Below, one piece after another: positions 24,104 through 32,533 of a stretch of DNA of 38,917 bases. This stretch comes from DATIXD01 sp035518875 (GTDB taxonomy: Bacteria; Pseudomonadota; Gammaproteobacteria; Methylococcales; Methylococcaceae): assembly GCA_035518875.1 (NCBI GenBank), contig DATIXD010000212.1, forward strand, positions 1-38,917. The letters run 5' to 3'. A program made the position numbers and the translations under genes. How positions within the stretch are numbered: the first letter of the stretch is position 1; each line of letters opens with the position of its first letter. The notes under the pieces are model-generated. The model saw only the letters and a program-made list of their open reading frames with translations, was not told the origin of the DNA and ran no database searches.

Positions 24104-24150
24104 GCCTTTGATTGGTATTGAGCGCCGGGCAATGTAAGGAAAAACGCCGG

Positions 24151-24190
24151 ATTGTTTCGTCAGCAGGATATTCCTACAATACGAAACAAT
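24151..24190. promoter_or_regulatory. Perfect 10+10 inverted repeat upstream of petABC
   Basis: ATTGTTTCGT (24151-24160) and ACGAAACAAT (24181-24190) are exact reverse complements separated by 20 bases. Within the spacer AGGA-TAT-TCCT (24165-24175) forms a smaller palindrome. The half-sites are about three helical turns apart, as for a looping or dimer-of-dimers operator. As RNA it could instead be a hairpin ending the his transcript, followed by TTTGTTTA. It ends 56 bases before the petA start. Confidence 0.55.
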
Positions 24191-24246
24191 TTGTTTATCG
24201 GTGATGACAACGAATGAAACAGCCATCTATTTCAATGGAGCACCCC

Positions 24247-24840
24247 ATGAGTGATGAGGACGTGGACGCCAGCAAGCGCTGGTTCCTCACCAAAGCGGCA
24301 ACGGTGGCAGGGGCGGTCGGAACGGCTTTTGCCGTAACGCCATTCATAGTTTCCATGCAGCCCAGTGCCAAGGCGCAGGCTGCGGGTGCGCCGGTCGAAG
24401 TGGACATCGCTAAGCTCGAGCCGGGACAGTTGATTCGGGTGTTGTGGCGGGGCAAGCCGGTCTGGATTCTGCAGCGCACGCCGGAAATGCTGAAAATCCT
24501 GCCTACACTGCACGACAGGCTGCGCGACCCGCTTTCCAAGGAATCCGAACAACCGGCGGCGGCCAGCAACGAGTCGCGTTCGATCAAGCCGGAGATTTTC
24601 GTCGCGGTCGGCGTCTGCACCCATCTGGGGTGCTCGCCCACTTTCCGGCCGGATGTCGCGCCAGCCGATCTGGGGCCCGAATGGCAGGGCGGCTTTTTCT
24701 GTCCCTGCCACGGTTCCCGTTTCGATTTGGCTGGACGCGTTTACAAGGGCGTTCCCGCGCCCACCAACCTGGTCATTCCGCCTTACCATTATCTCAGCGA
24801 CACCCGCCTGCTGATTGGCGAAAATGGGGAGAATGCTTGA
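24247..24840 (+). CDS. petA: Ubiquinol-cytochrome c reductase, Rieske iron-sulfur subunit
   Basis: 197 residues from the ATG at 24247, which has GGAG seven bases upstream; an ATG at 24214 would add 11 residues. It carries the 2Fe-2S cluster taking electrons from ubiquinol in complex III. Cluster motifs CTHLGC and CPCHGS are intact. The N-terminal anchor AATVAGAVGTAFAVTPFIVSM follows SKRWFLTK, a twin-arginine-like signal with Lys-Arg instead of Arg-Arg. The last codon pair overlaps petB (TGATG). The cluster domain covers about residues 110-190. Confidence 0.96.
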   Translation: MSDEDVDASKRWFLTKAATVAGAVGTAFAVTPFIVSMQPSAKAQAAGAPVEVDIAKLEPGQLIRVLWRGKPVWILQRTPEMLKILPTLHDRLRDPLSKESEQPAAASNESRSIKPEIFVAVGVCTHLGCSPTFRPDVAPADLGPEWQGGFFCPCHGSRFDLAGRVYKGVPAPTNLVIPPYHYLSDTRLLIGENGENA

Positions 24841-26222
24841 TGGCCGCCGAAAAAGCGAAAGCCCTGTTGAACTGGATTGACGAACGTTTCCCGCTGAGTT
24901 CGTTCTGGAACGAGCACCTCGCCAAATATTACGCACCGAAGAACTTCAACTTTCTTTATTTTTTCGGTTCGCTCGCCCTGCTGGTACTGGTCAACCAGAT
25001 TGTGACCGGCATATTCCTGGCGATGAATTACAAGCCCGATGCTACGCTCGCCTTCGATTCCGTAGAGTACATCATGCGTGACGTGCCGTGGGGATGGCTG
25101 ATCCGCTACTTGCACTCTACCGGCGCGTCGGCGTTCTTCATCGTCATTTACCTGCACATGTTCCGCGCCTTGTTCTACGGCTCGTTCAAGAAGCCGCGCG
25201 AGCTGGTGTGGCTGTTCGGCATGGTCATTTTCATCCTGCTGATGGCGGAAGCCTTCATGGGCTATCTATTGCCCTGGGGACAGATGTCCTATTGGGGCGC
25301 TCAGGTCATCATTTCCCTGTTCGGTGCCATCCCGGTTTTCGGCGAGGATCTGGCGGTCTGGATTCGCGGGGATTACGTCGTCGCGGATGCGACCCTGAAT
25401 CGCTTCTTCGCTCTACATGTAGCCGCTATTCCTCTGGCCATCCTGGCTTTGGTGCTGCTGCACCTGACCGCCCTTCATACCGTGGGCTCGAACAATCCGG
25501 ACGGCATCGAGATCAAGAAAAACAAGGACGAGAACGGCATCCCGAAGGACGGCATTCCTTTTCATCCTTATTACACCGTCAAGGACTTGTTCGGGATGGC
25601 GGTTTTCGTGGTCGTGTTCGCGTTGATTCTGTTTTATATGCCGGAGTTGGGCGGCTATTTTCTCGAGCATCCCAATTTCGAGCCTGCCGATCCCATGAAG
25701 ACGCCGGAACACATCGCACCGGTATGGTATTTCACCCCCTTCTATTCAATATTGCGTGCGGTGCCCGACAAGCTGGGCGGCGTAATGGCCATGGGCGGCG
25801 CGATCTTGCTGCTGTTTTTCCTGCCTTGGCTGGATCGCTGCGAAGTCAAGTCCATCCGCTATCGCGGCGATCTTTTCAAAATCGCGCTCGCCCTGTTCAT
25901 CGTCAGTTTCATCGGCTTGGGCGTGCTCGGAACCCTCCCCGTTACAACAACGCGAACTATTTTGGCGCGCACATTCTCGCTCATTTATTTTGGGTTTTTC
26001 CTCTTGATGCCGGGTTATTCGCGGATGGAAAAGACGCGGCCGGTACCGGAAAGGCTCACCGAGGCGCTTATACCGCTGGAGAAACGCGACGGGCGACACT
26101 GGCAATGGGTGCGAGATTCGGTGGCTTGGGTTACGGCCACTCATGTTTATCAGCACGGTCGGGCTCAGATATTGGTCCTGATCGAAAAAATCAAAACAAC
26201 CTGCTGCAAATCACCTTCATGA
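24840..26222 (+). CDS. petB: Ubiquinol-cytochrome c reductase, cytochrome b
   Basis: 460 residues, longer than the roughly 400-430 usual in relatives. It holds hemes bL and bH and both quinone sites. Heme ligands are H92/H106 and H193/H208 (13 and 14 intervening residues). The Qo motif reads PVWY (294-297) in place of PEWY, a known variant in beta/gammaproteobacteria. GYLLPWGQMSYWGAQVI is the cd-helix region. Eight membrane segments fit the hydrophobic stretches. The family similarity ends near RPVPERLTE (408); the last 50 residues are hydrophilic, lead into petC and look like an extension. The stop overlaps the petC ATG (ATGA). Confidence 0.96.
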   Translation: MAAEKAKALLNWIDERFPLSSFWNEHLAKYYAPKNFNFLYFFGSLALLVLVNQIVTGIFLAMNYKPDATLAFDSVEYIMRDVPWGWLIRYLHSTGASAFFIVIYLHMFRALFYGSFKKPRELVWLFGMVIFILLMAEAFMGYLLPWGQMSYWGAQVIISLFGAIPVFGEDLAVWIRGDYVVADATLNRFFALHVAAIPLAILALVLLHLTALHTVGSNNPDGIEIKKNKDENGIPKDGIPFHPYYTVKDLFGMAVFVVVFALILFYMPELGGYFLEHPNFEPADPMKTPEHIAPVWYFTPFYSILRAVPDKLGGVMAMGGAILLLFFLPWLDRCEVKSIRYRGDLFKIALALFIVSFIGLGVLGTLPVTTTRTILARTFSLIYFGFFLLMPGYSRMEKTRPVPERLTEALIPLEKRDGRHWQWVRDSVAWVTATHVYQHGRAQILVLIEKIKTTCCKSPS

Positions 26223-26941
26223 AAGCATTACTCGGGCTCGTGATTTTCGCGCTGTCGGTCTGCGCGCAGGCGGCCGTCAGCATCAAACCGCTGGATAAGG
26301 TCGATGTCGATGTTTTCGATTTCCAGTCCGTGCAAAGGGGTGCCGGCTATTTCGTCAACTACTGCATGGGTTGTCATTCCATCAAACACCTGCGCTATTC
26401 GCGGTTAGGCCAGGATTTGAGGCTCAAGGAGGAAGATATTCAGAAGGGTTTGATGGTCGCAGGCGCAAAAATTCAAGACAGCTTGCTCACCGCCATGGAA
26501 AAGGAGGATGCGGAAAAATGGTTCGGGGTACCCCCGCCCGATCTTTCCCTGATTGCCCGCTCGCGCGGCGCCGATTGGCTTTACAGTTACCTCAAGGGGT
26601 TTTATGCGGATCCTTCGCGCGCCATCGGAGCCAACAACATCGTTTACGCGGATGTGGCCATGCCCAATGTGTTTTGGGAGTTGCAGGGCTTGCAAAAACC
26701 CGTGTTCAAAAAGCAGGATGGCGGCGAGGTGATCGAACGTTTGCAATTGGTCGAACGGGGCAAGCTGTCGCCCGAGGAGTTCGACCGAGCCATGACGGAC
26801 TTGGTCACGTTCCTGGTCTATGCCGCCGAGCCGACACAATACCAGCGGTTGCGGGTTGGCAAATATGTCCTATTCGGCCTGATCGTTCTGGCCGTGCTGT
26901 TTTACCGGCTGAAGAAAGCGTACTGGCAAGATATAGCGTAA
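26219..26941 (+). CDS. petC: Ubiquinol-cytochrome c reductase, cytochrome c1
   Basis: 240 residues. Periplasmic cytochrome c1, which passes electrons from the Rieske protein to soluble cytochrome c. Signal peptide MKALLGLVIFALSVCAQA, covalent heme site NYCMGCHSIKH (about residue 49), axial Met in YADVAMPNVFW, and a C-terminal anchor KYVLFGLIVLAVLFYRLKKAYW. Start overlaps petB by four bases. Confidence 0.96.
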   Translation: MKALLGLVIFALSVCAQAAVSIKPLDKVDVDVFDFQSVQRGAGYFVNYCMGCHSIKHLRYSRLGQDLRLKEEDIQKGLMVAGAKIQDSLLTAMEKEDAEKWFGVPPPDLSLIARSRGADWLYSYLKGFYADPSRAIGANNIVYADVAMPNVFWELQGLQKPVFKKQDGGEVIERLQLVERGKLSPEEFDRAMTDLVTFLVYAAEPTQYQRLRVGKYVLFGLIVLAVLFYRLKKAYWQDIA

Positions 26942-26949
26942 GTATTTCG

Positions 26950-26958
26950 TGCTAAAAT
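26950..26958 (+). promoter_or_regulatory. Possible extended -10 promoter of sspA
   Basis: TGCTAAAAT at 26950-26958 matches the extended -10 pattern TGnTATAAT with one mismatch. It lies just after the petC stop and 140 bases before the sspA GTG. A small hairpin ACCGC-TTG-GCGGT follows at 26973-26985. An alternative promoter, TTGGCA (27033-27038), 18 bases, GACAAT (27057-27062), is nearer the gene. Confidence 0.4.
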
Positions 26959-27097
26959 GGCGCCGCGTGTCGACCGCTTGGCGGTTGCTCGAGGCACTGC
27001 GGAGTCCTCCCCCAAACCCCCTACCATACAGCTTGGCACGTGGCGTTTGATGTTAAGACAATCGAGCTTTCTCCACATTACTCCCGAGGTGTTAAGC

Positions 27098-27748
27098 GTG
27101 GCAATTGCGGCCAGTCGCAAATCTGTGATGACTCTTTACTGCTCTCCCACTTGCGCCTATAGCCATAGCGCACGCTTCGTCCTACATGAGAAGGGGATAG
27201 CTGCGGATATCGAATATATTGACGTGCACCAACCACCCGGAGATTTGCTCGAGTTGAATCCCTACGGAACGACCCCGACCATGGTCGACCGCGATCTGGT
27301 GCTTTATGATTCGCGTATCATCATGGAATATTTGGACGAGCGCTTTCCGCACCCCCCCCTCCACCCGATGGATCCCGTATCCCGCGCCCGTTCCCGAATG
27401 CTGGTGCATCGCATCGACCAAGACTGGTACAGCCTATTGGATGAAATAGAAAAATCGGCAGACAAGAAAGGTGCGGTCAAGGCGAAAAAGATGCTGCGGG
27501 AAAGCTTGATTGCCGCCATTCCCGTATTCGCCGCCAAACCTTATTTCCTGAGCGATGAGTTTTCCCTGGTGGATTGCGCCCTGGCACCCTTGTTGTGGCG
27601 ACTGCCGGCGCTCGGGATCGACTTGCCCAAGCAGGCCGAAGCGATCAAGGCTTACGCCCAACGACTGTTCCGGCGGGATGGGTTTCAGTCCTGCCTGAGC
27701 GAACAGGAGCGCGAACTCTCGGCTGCGTCGGAACTGCTTTCCGCCTGA
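27098..27748 (+). CDS. sspA: Stringent starvation protein A
   Basis: 216 residues, glutathione S-transferase fold without GST activity. It binds RNA polymerase and alters transcription during starvation and acid stress. The start is a GTG at 27098 with GAGG eight bases upstream; the protein then begins VAIAASRKSVMTLYCSPTCAYSHSARFVLHEKG, matching family N-termini. A longer ATG frame at 26957 has no ribosome site and runs through the leader. Thioredoxin-like domain about 10-85 (LNPYGTTPTMVDRDLVLYDSRIIMEYLDERFP), helical domain 90-205. sspB follows with one-base overlap, the usual pair after petABC. Confidence 0.93.
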   Translation: MAIAASRKSVMTLYCSPTCAYSHSARFVLHEKGIAADIEYIDVHQPPGDLLELNPYGTTPTMVDRDLVLYDSRIIMEYLDERFPHPPLHPMDPVSRARSRMLVHRIDQDWYSLLDEIEKSADKKGAVKAKKMLRESLIAAIPVFAAKPYFLSDEFSLVDCALAPLLWRLPALGIDLPKQAEAIKAYAQRLFRRDGFQSCLSEQERELSAASELLSA

Positions 27749-28146
27749 TGACGTCGTTAAAGCCTTATCTCATTCGAGCAATCTACGATTGGATCGTCCA
27801 CAACGACTGCACGCCTTATCTTTTGGTCAATGCCGAGGCGAAGGACGTCGTTGCGCCCAGGCAATACGTCGAGGATGGTCGGATCGTGTTGAATCTTCGG
27901 CCGCAAGCGGTGCATGGGCTAAATTTGGGCGACCGACAGATCGAGTTCAGTGCACGCTTCGGCGGCACACCGATGCAGGTTCGAGTCCCGGTTTCGGCGG
28001 TGCTGGCGATTTACGCCCGCGAGAACGGGCGGGGAATGGTTTTCGAAGAGGGTAACGAGGACGACACCCCAACGCCGCCGGCCGAGCCATCGCCCGGCGG
28101 CGAAAAGCCGGCAAGGCCGCGGCCGAATTTAACCGTGGTCAAATAA
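27748..28146 (+). CDS. sspB: ClpXP adaptor / stringent starvation protein B
   Basis: 132 residues. It binds ssrA-tagged proteins and delivers them to ClpXP. The substrate-binding domain (about 1-105) shows LKPYLIRAIYDWIVHNDCTPYLLVNA, GRIVLNLRPQAVHGLNLGD, IEFSARFGG and VPVSAVLAIYARENGRGMVF. A flexible Pro/Glu-rich linker leads to the C-terminal RPNLTVVK, the ClpX-binding tail. The ATG at 27748 overlaps the sspA stop. Confidence 0.95.
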   Translation: MTSLKPYLIRAIYDWIVHNDCTPYLLVNAEAKDVVAPRQYVEDGRIVLNLRPQAVHGLNLGDRQIEFSARFGGTPMQVRVPVSAVLAIYARENGRGMVFEEGNEDDTPTPPAEPSPGGEKPARPRPNLTVVK

Positions 28147-28189
28147 GCGATCAGGGAATCGATTCGTTTTCCCTTTTGCCTGGCTTCCA

Positions 28190-29689
28190 TCAACTGAACG
28201 GCAGCGCAATTCCTGCTGCGGCCAAGTGCGCCGCTTCCTGTTCCAGGTCGGCGGCGGTCAGGGGATGGTCTTCCAGCCAACCGGGCGGGAAGCACAGTTG
28301 CGCACAAGCACCAGTTAGAGACAGGGTGATGGTCGGCAGTGGCGCGGGCTGACGACTCCGGTTCAGCAATACCGCCAAGCGCAACAGGATGGCCATGGGG
28401 TTGGCGGCGACATTCCAGGGCGCAACCAGCTCCTTGAACAGCTTTGGGGAGAATTTGCGCCGATGGGAGCGCACCAAGGTCGCTAGGAGCTTCTGATCCT
28501 GGCGGGAAAATCCGGGCAAATCGGCGTTTTCGATAATGTAAGCCCCATGCTTATGGTATTGGCTGTGGGCGATGTCCAGACCGATTTCGTGTAGCTGCGC
28601 AGCCCAATCCAGCCACTGCGCCGCCGTTTCCCTGTCCACTCCGCCCACCGACCCGGTCTGTTCCAGGAAGTCCCGCAAGGTTTGGCGTATGCGCGCCGCA
28701 TGGTCTTGGTCGACGTGATAGCGATTCGCCATCGCGGCGACCGTCCGCGCCCGCACATCCTCGTGATAGATGCGGCCCACGAGGTCATATAAAAGCCCTT
28801 CGCGCAAAGCGCCATCGGCGACATTCATGTGCGGTATGCCAAGGCTCTTGAAGGTCGCATACAGAATGGCGAGCCCGCCGGGCAGGATGGGTTTGCGGTC
28901 GGCGCTGAGTTCGGGCAATTGCAGTTTGTCGGCCTGACCCGTGGCCAGCATGACGTCGACCAGCCGGTTCAGGCCCTCCAAGGTGACGCCGCCCTTGCTC
29001 CAACCGCACATCACCAGGATTTTTTCGATCGTGCGCAGCGTACCGGAAGCGCCCACGGCTTCCTCCCAGCAGCCATTGCGGAAGGTTTTCTCTAGCGGCT
29101 CCAGCTCCATTTGAGCCGCGATCACGGCGCGTTTGAAGCGCTTGGAGGTGATCTTGCCGTCGGGAAAATGCCCGAGGCTCATCGACACGCAGCCCATGTG
29201 TAGGCTTTCCTTGTGCATCGGCGTCTTGTCGACGCCGATGATGTATTCGGTGCTGCCGCCGCCGATGTCCATGACCAGCCGGCGTTTGCCGTCCGTGGCG
29301 AGGCTTTGGGCGACGCCTTGATAGATCAGGCGAGCCTCCTCGATGCCGGAGATGATTTCGATCGGGTGGCCCAGAGCCTGTTCCGCCAGCAGCAGAAACT
29401 GCCCGGCATTGCGGGCGATGCGCAACGTGTTGGTGCCGACGGCACGCACGCTACCCGGCGGCATGTCCCGCAGGCGCTGGCCGAAGCGCTGCAGGCAGTC
29501 GATTGCTTTCTGCTGTGCTTCGGGGGTCAAATTTGCGCTCGGGGACAGGCCGGCGGCGAGTCGCACCATTTCGCGCAGACGGTCGACGATGACGAGTTCA
29601 CCCTCACGCAGGCTCGCCACGATCATGTGGAAACTGTTGGAGCCCAGATCGATGGCGGCGACCAGTTCGGGAGCGTGGGCGTATTGCAC
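28190..29689 (-). CDS. ppx: Exopolyphosphatase / guanosine pentaphosphate phosphohydrolase
   Basis: 499 residues, Ppx/GppA family. It removes terminal phosphate from polyphosphate or converts pppGpp to ppGpp. Actin-like phosphatase domain: AAIDLGSNSFHMIVAS (phosphate 1), GTNTLRIARN, SGIEEARLIYQGVA, MDIGGGSTEYIIG (phosphate 2). Helical HD-like C-terminal half with AAQLHEIGLDIAHSQYHKHGAYIIENADLPGFSRQDQ. The sequence does not settle Ppx versus GppA; length and full C-terminal half favour Ppx. It converges on sspB (43-base gap) and is divergent from the ABC pair. Confidence 0.93.
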   Translation of the reverse strand: MQYAHAPELVAAIDLGSNSFHMIVASLREGELVIVDRLREMVRLAAGLSPSANLTPEAQQKAIDCLQRFGQRLRDMPPGSVRAVGTNTLRIARNAGQFLLLAEQALGHPIEIISGIEEARLIYQGVAQSLATDGKRRLVMDIGGGSTEYIIGVDKTPMHKESLHMGCVSMSLGHFPDGKITSKRFKRAVIAAQMELEPLEKTFRNGCWEEAVGASGTLRTIEKILVMCGWSKGGVTLEGLNRLVDVMLATGQADKLQLPELSADRKPILPGGLAILYATFKSLGIPHMNVADGALREGLLYDLVGRIYHEDVRARTVAAMANRYHVDQDHAARIRQTLRDFLEQTGSVGGVDRETAAQWLDWAAQLHEIGLDIAHSQYHKHGAYIIENADLPGFSRQDQKLLATLVRSHRRKFSPKLFKELVAPWNVAANPMAILLRLAVLLNRSRQPAPLPTITLSLTGACAQLCFPPGWLEDHPLTAADLEQEAAHLAAAGIALPFS

Positions 29690-29739
29690 GGCTTTTTCCG
29701 GTTGTGGGGCGAATGGGGCGCCGGCTCTTCGATGGTTTC

Positions 29740-29748
29740 TGTTAGAAT
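29740..29748 (+). promoter_or_regulatory. Extended -10 promoter of the YadG/YadH-type transporter
   Basis: TGTTAGAAT (29740-29748) matches TGnTATAAT with one mismatch and lies 47 bases before the ATPase start. No good -35 is visible, as is usual for extended -10 promoters. Confidence 0.45.
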
Positions 29749-29795
29749 CGCGCGCCGCTACTTTATTTTACCGAATTACCACTTTGAACAAACCC

Positions 29796-30734
29796 ATGTC
29801 TGCGCTTTCCCTACGCAAGTTGCGGAAAATCTACCCGAACGGCTTCGAGGCCCTTAAAGGCATCGATCTCGATGTGGAAGCCGGGGATTTTTTCGCGCTG
29901 CTGGGGCCGAACGGAGCGGGCAAGTCGACGACCATCAGCATCGTCAGTTCTCTGGTCAACAAGACTTCCGGACAGGTGACGGTGTTCGGCCACGATCTCG
30001 ACCGCGCGCGCGAGGCAGCCAAGCGCTGCATCGGTCTGGTGCCTCAGGAAATCAATTTCAACCAGTTCGAGAAAGTCCTGAACATCGTGGTAAACCAGGC
30101 CGGCTACTATGGCATTCGTCGCCCGGTAGCGCTGCAGCGGGCCGAGGCTTGTCTGGAGCAACTGGGCCTTTGGGAAAAGCGCAATGCCGTGTCCCGACAG
30201 CTTTCCGGCGGCATGAAGCGGCGATTGATGATCGCCCGCGCCCTGGTGCATTCGCCCCGCCTGTTGATCCTCGACGAACCCACCGCCGGCGTAGACATCG
30301 AAATCCGCCGTTCCATGTGGGATTTCCTCAGGCGCATCAACCGGGAAGGCACGACCATCATCCTAACCACCCATTACCTTGAGGAAGCCGAGAATCTCTG
30401 CCGCAATATCGCCATCATCAACCACGGCCGGATCGTGGAGCATAGCGCCATGACCCGTCTGTTGGCCAAGCTCCACAGCAATAGCTTCGTGCTGGAGCTG
30501 AAAACACCATTGCCAACCGCGCCGGTTCTCGACGGGTACCGGATCGAACAGCTCGACGCGCTCACCCTGATGGCGGAGGTGCCCAGTGATCTCGGCATTC
30601 ACGGCCTGTTCGACGCCTTGTCGGTTCATGGCATCGAGGTAGCCAGTTTGCGCAATGCCGCCAACCGCCTGGAGCAGCTGTTCATGAAGCTGGTCGAGTC
30701 CCAGCGGGACGATGGCTCGCGTTCGTCCGTTTGA
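29796..30734 (+). CDS. ABC transporter ATPase, YadG type
   Basis: 312 residues. Cytoplasmic ATPase of an ABC-2 exporter; substrate unknown. Walker A GPNGAGKST, Q-loop VPQEINFNQFEKV, signature LSGGMKRR, Walker B LLILDEPTAGVDIEIR, switch His in TTHYLEEAE. The C-terminal part (about 225-312) is the DUF4162-like domain of drug-export ATPases. The stop overlaps the permease start (TTGA), so the two are coupled. It closely resembles E. coli YadG in layout. Confidence 0.93.
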   Translation: MSALSLRKLRKIYPNGFEALKGIDLDVEAGDFFALLGPNGAGKSTTISIVSSLVNKTSGQVTVFGHDLDRAREAAKRCIGLVPQEINFNQFEKVLNIVVNQAGYYGIRRPVALQRAEACLEQLGLWEKRNAVSRQLSGGMKRRLMIARALVHSPRLLILDEPTAGVDIEIRRSMWDFLRRINREGTTIILTTHYLEEAENLCRNIAIINHGRIVEHSAMTRLLAKLHSNSFVLELKTPLPTAPVLDGYRIEQLDALTLMAEVPSDLGIHGLFDALSVHGIEVASLRNAANRLEQLFMKLVESQRDDGSRSSV

Positions 30735-31516
30735 ACTTTTCAGTTCTTGCCGTGAAGTATTCCGTCGCGTTTCAAACCATCCTGTTCAAAGAGGTGCACC
30801 GCTTTGTCCGCATCTGGCCGCAGACGGTACTGCCGTCGGCGGTGAACACCGCGCTTTATTTCCTGATTTTCGGAACCTTGATCGGGGGGCGGGTCGGCGC
30901 AATGCACGGTATCCAATACATGGATTACATCGTGCCGGGGCTGATCTTGATGTCGGTGATCACCAACTCCTACGGCAATGTAGTGTCCTCGTTCTATTCG
31001 ACGAAATTCCAGCGTCATATTGAGGAGCTGTTGATTTCGCCGGTTCCGAACTGGGTGATCCTGGCCGGCTACGTCGGCGGCGGCGTGGCTCGCGGTCTCT
31101 TGGTCGGCGGCGTGGTCACCCTGATCGCCGCCATTTTTACCGACCTCAAAATGACCCATCTCGGCGTGATCCTTAGCATTTTTTTTCTGACTGCGACGTT
31201 GTTTTCGCTGGCGGGATTTCTCAACGCCTTGTTTGCCAACAGCTTCGATGATATTTCCATCATCCCCAACTTCGTGCTCACGCCCCTGGTGTATCTGGGC
31301 GGGGTATTTTACTCACTCGATCTGCTGCCGGAACTCTGGCGCAAGATTTCCCTGGGCAATCCCATCCTCCACATGATCAATGCCTTCCGTTACGGGTTTC
31401 TTGGCGTTTCGGACGTGAATGTCGCGCAGGCGTTTCTCATCATCGTCGGCTTCATTGCCGTCCTCGCGGCTTGGAGCCTTTTGCTCTTGCATAGGGGGAC
31501 GGGACTTAAGACCTGA
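30731..31516 (+). CDS. ABC-2 type permease, YadH type
   Basis: 261 residues from a TTG that overlaps the ATPase stop; a GTG seven codons later is an equally possible start, as neither has a ribosome site. Six membrane segments (about 30-48, 63-82, 112-135, 145-165, 178-197, 232-253). Strong resemblance to E. coli YadH: KEVHRFVRIWPQT, YMDYIVPGLILMSVITNSYGNV, KFQRHIEELLISPVP, GYVGGGVARGL, NSFDDISIIPNFVLTPLVYLGGVFYSL, FRYGFLG. Together with the ATPase it forms an exporter of unknown substrate. Confidence 0.92.
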   Translation: MNFSVLAVKYSVAFQTILFKEVHRFVRIWPQTVLPSAVNTALYFLIFGTLIGGRVGAMHGIQYMDYIVPGLILMSVITNSYGNVVSSFYSTKFQRHIEELLISPVPNWVILAGYVGGGVARGLLVGGVVTLIAAIFTDLKMTHLGVILSIFFLTATLFSLAGFLNALFANSFDDISIIPNFVLTPLVYLGGVFYSLDLLPELWRKISLGNPILHMINAFRYGFLGVSDVNVAQAFLIIVGFIAVLAAWSLLLLHRGTGLKT

Positions 31517-31584
31517 AGTATCCGCGTGCGGTACTCGGGCCTGGTCTCGCCGTCTTCCTGCTCAGCAGCGGCGAAGGCTGGCGG

Positions 31585-31614
31585 TTGTCAGAAACGTTCG
31601 CCGCACGGTAACAT
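31585..31614 (+). promoter_or_regulatory. Probable promoter of dapA
   Basis: TTGTCA (31585-31590), 18-base spacer, TAACAT (31609-31614), 30 bases before the dapA ATG. 5 of 6 and 4 of 6 matches. Confidence 0.5.
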
Positions 31615-31644
31615 GCCGCTTTTATTTCGATCGGGATTAGGTGG

Positions 31645-32520
31645 ATGATTCAAGGTAGCATCGTGGCATTGGTGACGCCGATGGAAGAGGACGGCGCGCT
31701 CGATGTCGCGAATTTAAAAAGACTGGTTGAGTTTCACATCGAACACGGCACAGACGCAATCGTCGCGGTGGGAACTACGGGCGAATCGGCGACGCTGGAC
31801 GAACAAGAGCACTGCCGGGTCGTTCGCATCGTGGTCGAGCAGGCCGCCGGGCGTGTACCGGTAATCGCCGGCACCGGGGCCAATTCGACCACCGAAGCCA
31901 TCAGCCTAACCCGGCATGCGAAGGATGCCGGCGCCGATGCCTGTCTGCTGGTCACGCCCTACTACAACAAGCCCACTCAGGAAGGTCTGTACCTTCATCA
32001 CAAGGTCATCGCCGAAGCGGTGGATATTCCGCAGATTCTATACAACGTGCCGGGCCGCACCGCTTGCGACATGTTGCCGGCGACTGCGGCGCGTCTGTCG
32101 CACATTCCCAATATCATCGGCATCAAGGAAGCCACCGGAGATCTGGATCGGCTAACGGAAATTATGCGTTTGGCGAAGCCCGGATTTCTGCTTTATTCGG
32201 GAGACGACGCCACGGCCTGCGAATTCTGTCTGCGCGGAGGGAGGGGCGTGATTTCCGTCACGGCCAATGTCGCACCCACCCTGATGCACCAAATGTGCGC
32301 CGCAGCCATCGCCGGCGACCGCGAGACTGCGACCGCCCTCGACGCCAAGCTGGCCGGACTGCATCGCAATTTGTTCGTCGAATCCAATCCGATTCCTGTC
32401 AAATGGGCGGTTTGCGAGATGGGCTTGATGAAGAAGGGGATTCGCCTGCCGCTGACCTGGCTGTCCCAAAGTTGTCAAGACGCCGTCCGCAGCGCCATGC
32501 TGCAGGCTGAAGTCATTTAG
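31645..32520 (+). CDS. dapA: 4-hydroxy-tetrahydrodipicolinate synthase
   Basis: 291 residues, as in E. coli. It condenses pyruvate and aspartate semialdehyde at the head of the lysine/diaminopimelate branch, supplying peptidoglycan. TIM-barrel signatures: GSIVALVTPM, VGTTGESATL (Thr44/45), TPYYNKPTQEGLY, YNVPGRTACD (Tyr), and GIKEATGD with the Schiff-base Lys. AGGTGG lies before the ATG at 31645. bamC follows 13 bases later, the E. coli order dapA-bamC. Confidence 0.97.
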   Translation: MIQGSIVALVTPMEEDGALDVANLKRLVEFHIEHGTDAIVAVGTTGESATLDEQEHCRVVRIVVEQAAGRVPVIAGTGANSTTEAISLTRHAKDAGADACLLVTPYYNKPTQEGLYLHHKVIAEAVDIPQILYNVPGRTACDMLPATAARLSHIPNIIGIKEATGDLDRLTEIMRLAKPGFLLYSGDDATACEFCLRGGRGVISVTANVAPTLMHQMCAAAIAGDRETATALDAKLAGLHRNLFVESNPIPVKWAVCEMGLMKKGIRLPLTWLSQSCQDAVRSAMLQAEVI

Positions 32521-32533
32521 GGCCGGAAAAGCG

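Noticed and set aside
25088..26218. N-terminal extension of petC by 377 codons inside petB
   Set aside because: This part is petB in another frame; the signal peptide at 26219 and the ATGA overlap fix the true petC start.
27031..27052. Sigma-54-like site near TTGGCACG upstream of sspA
   Set aside because: The -24 half fits but the -12 GC is missing at the required distance (the sequence there is GTTTGA), so it does not meet the consensus.
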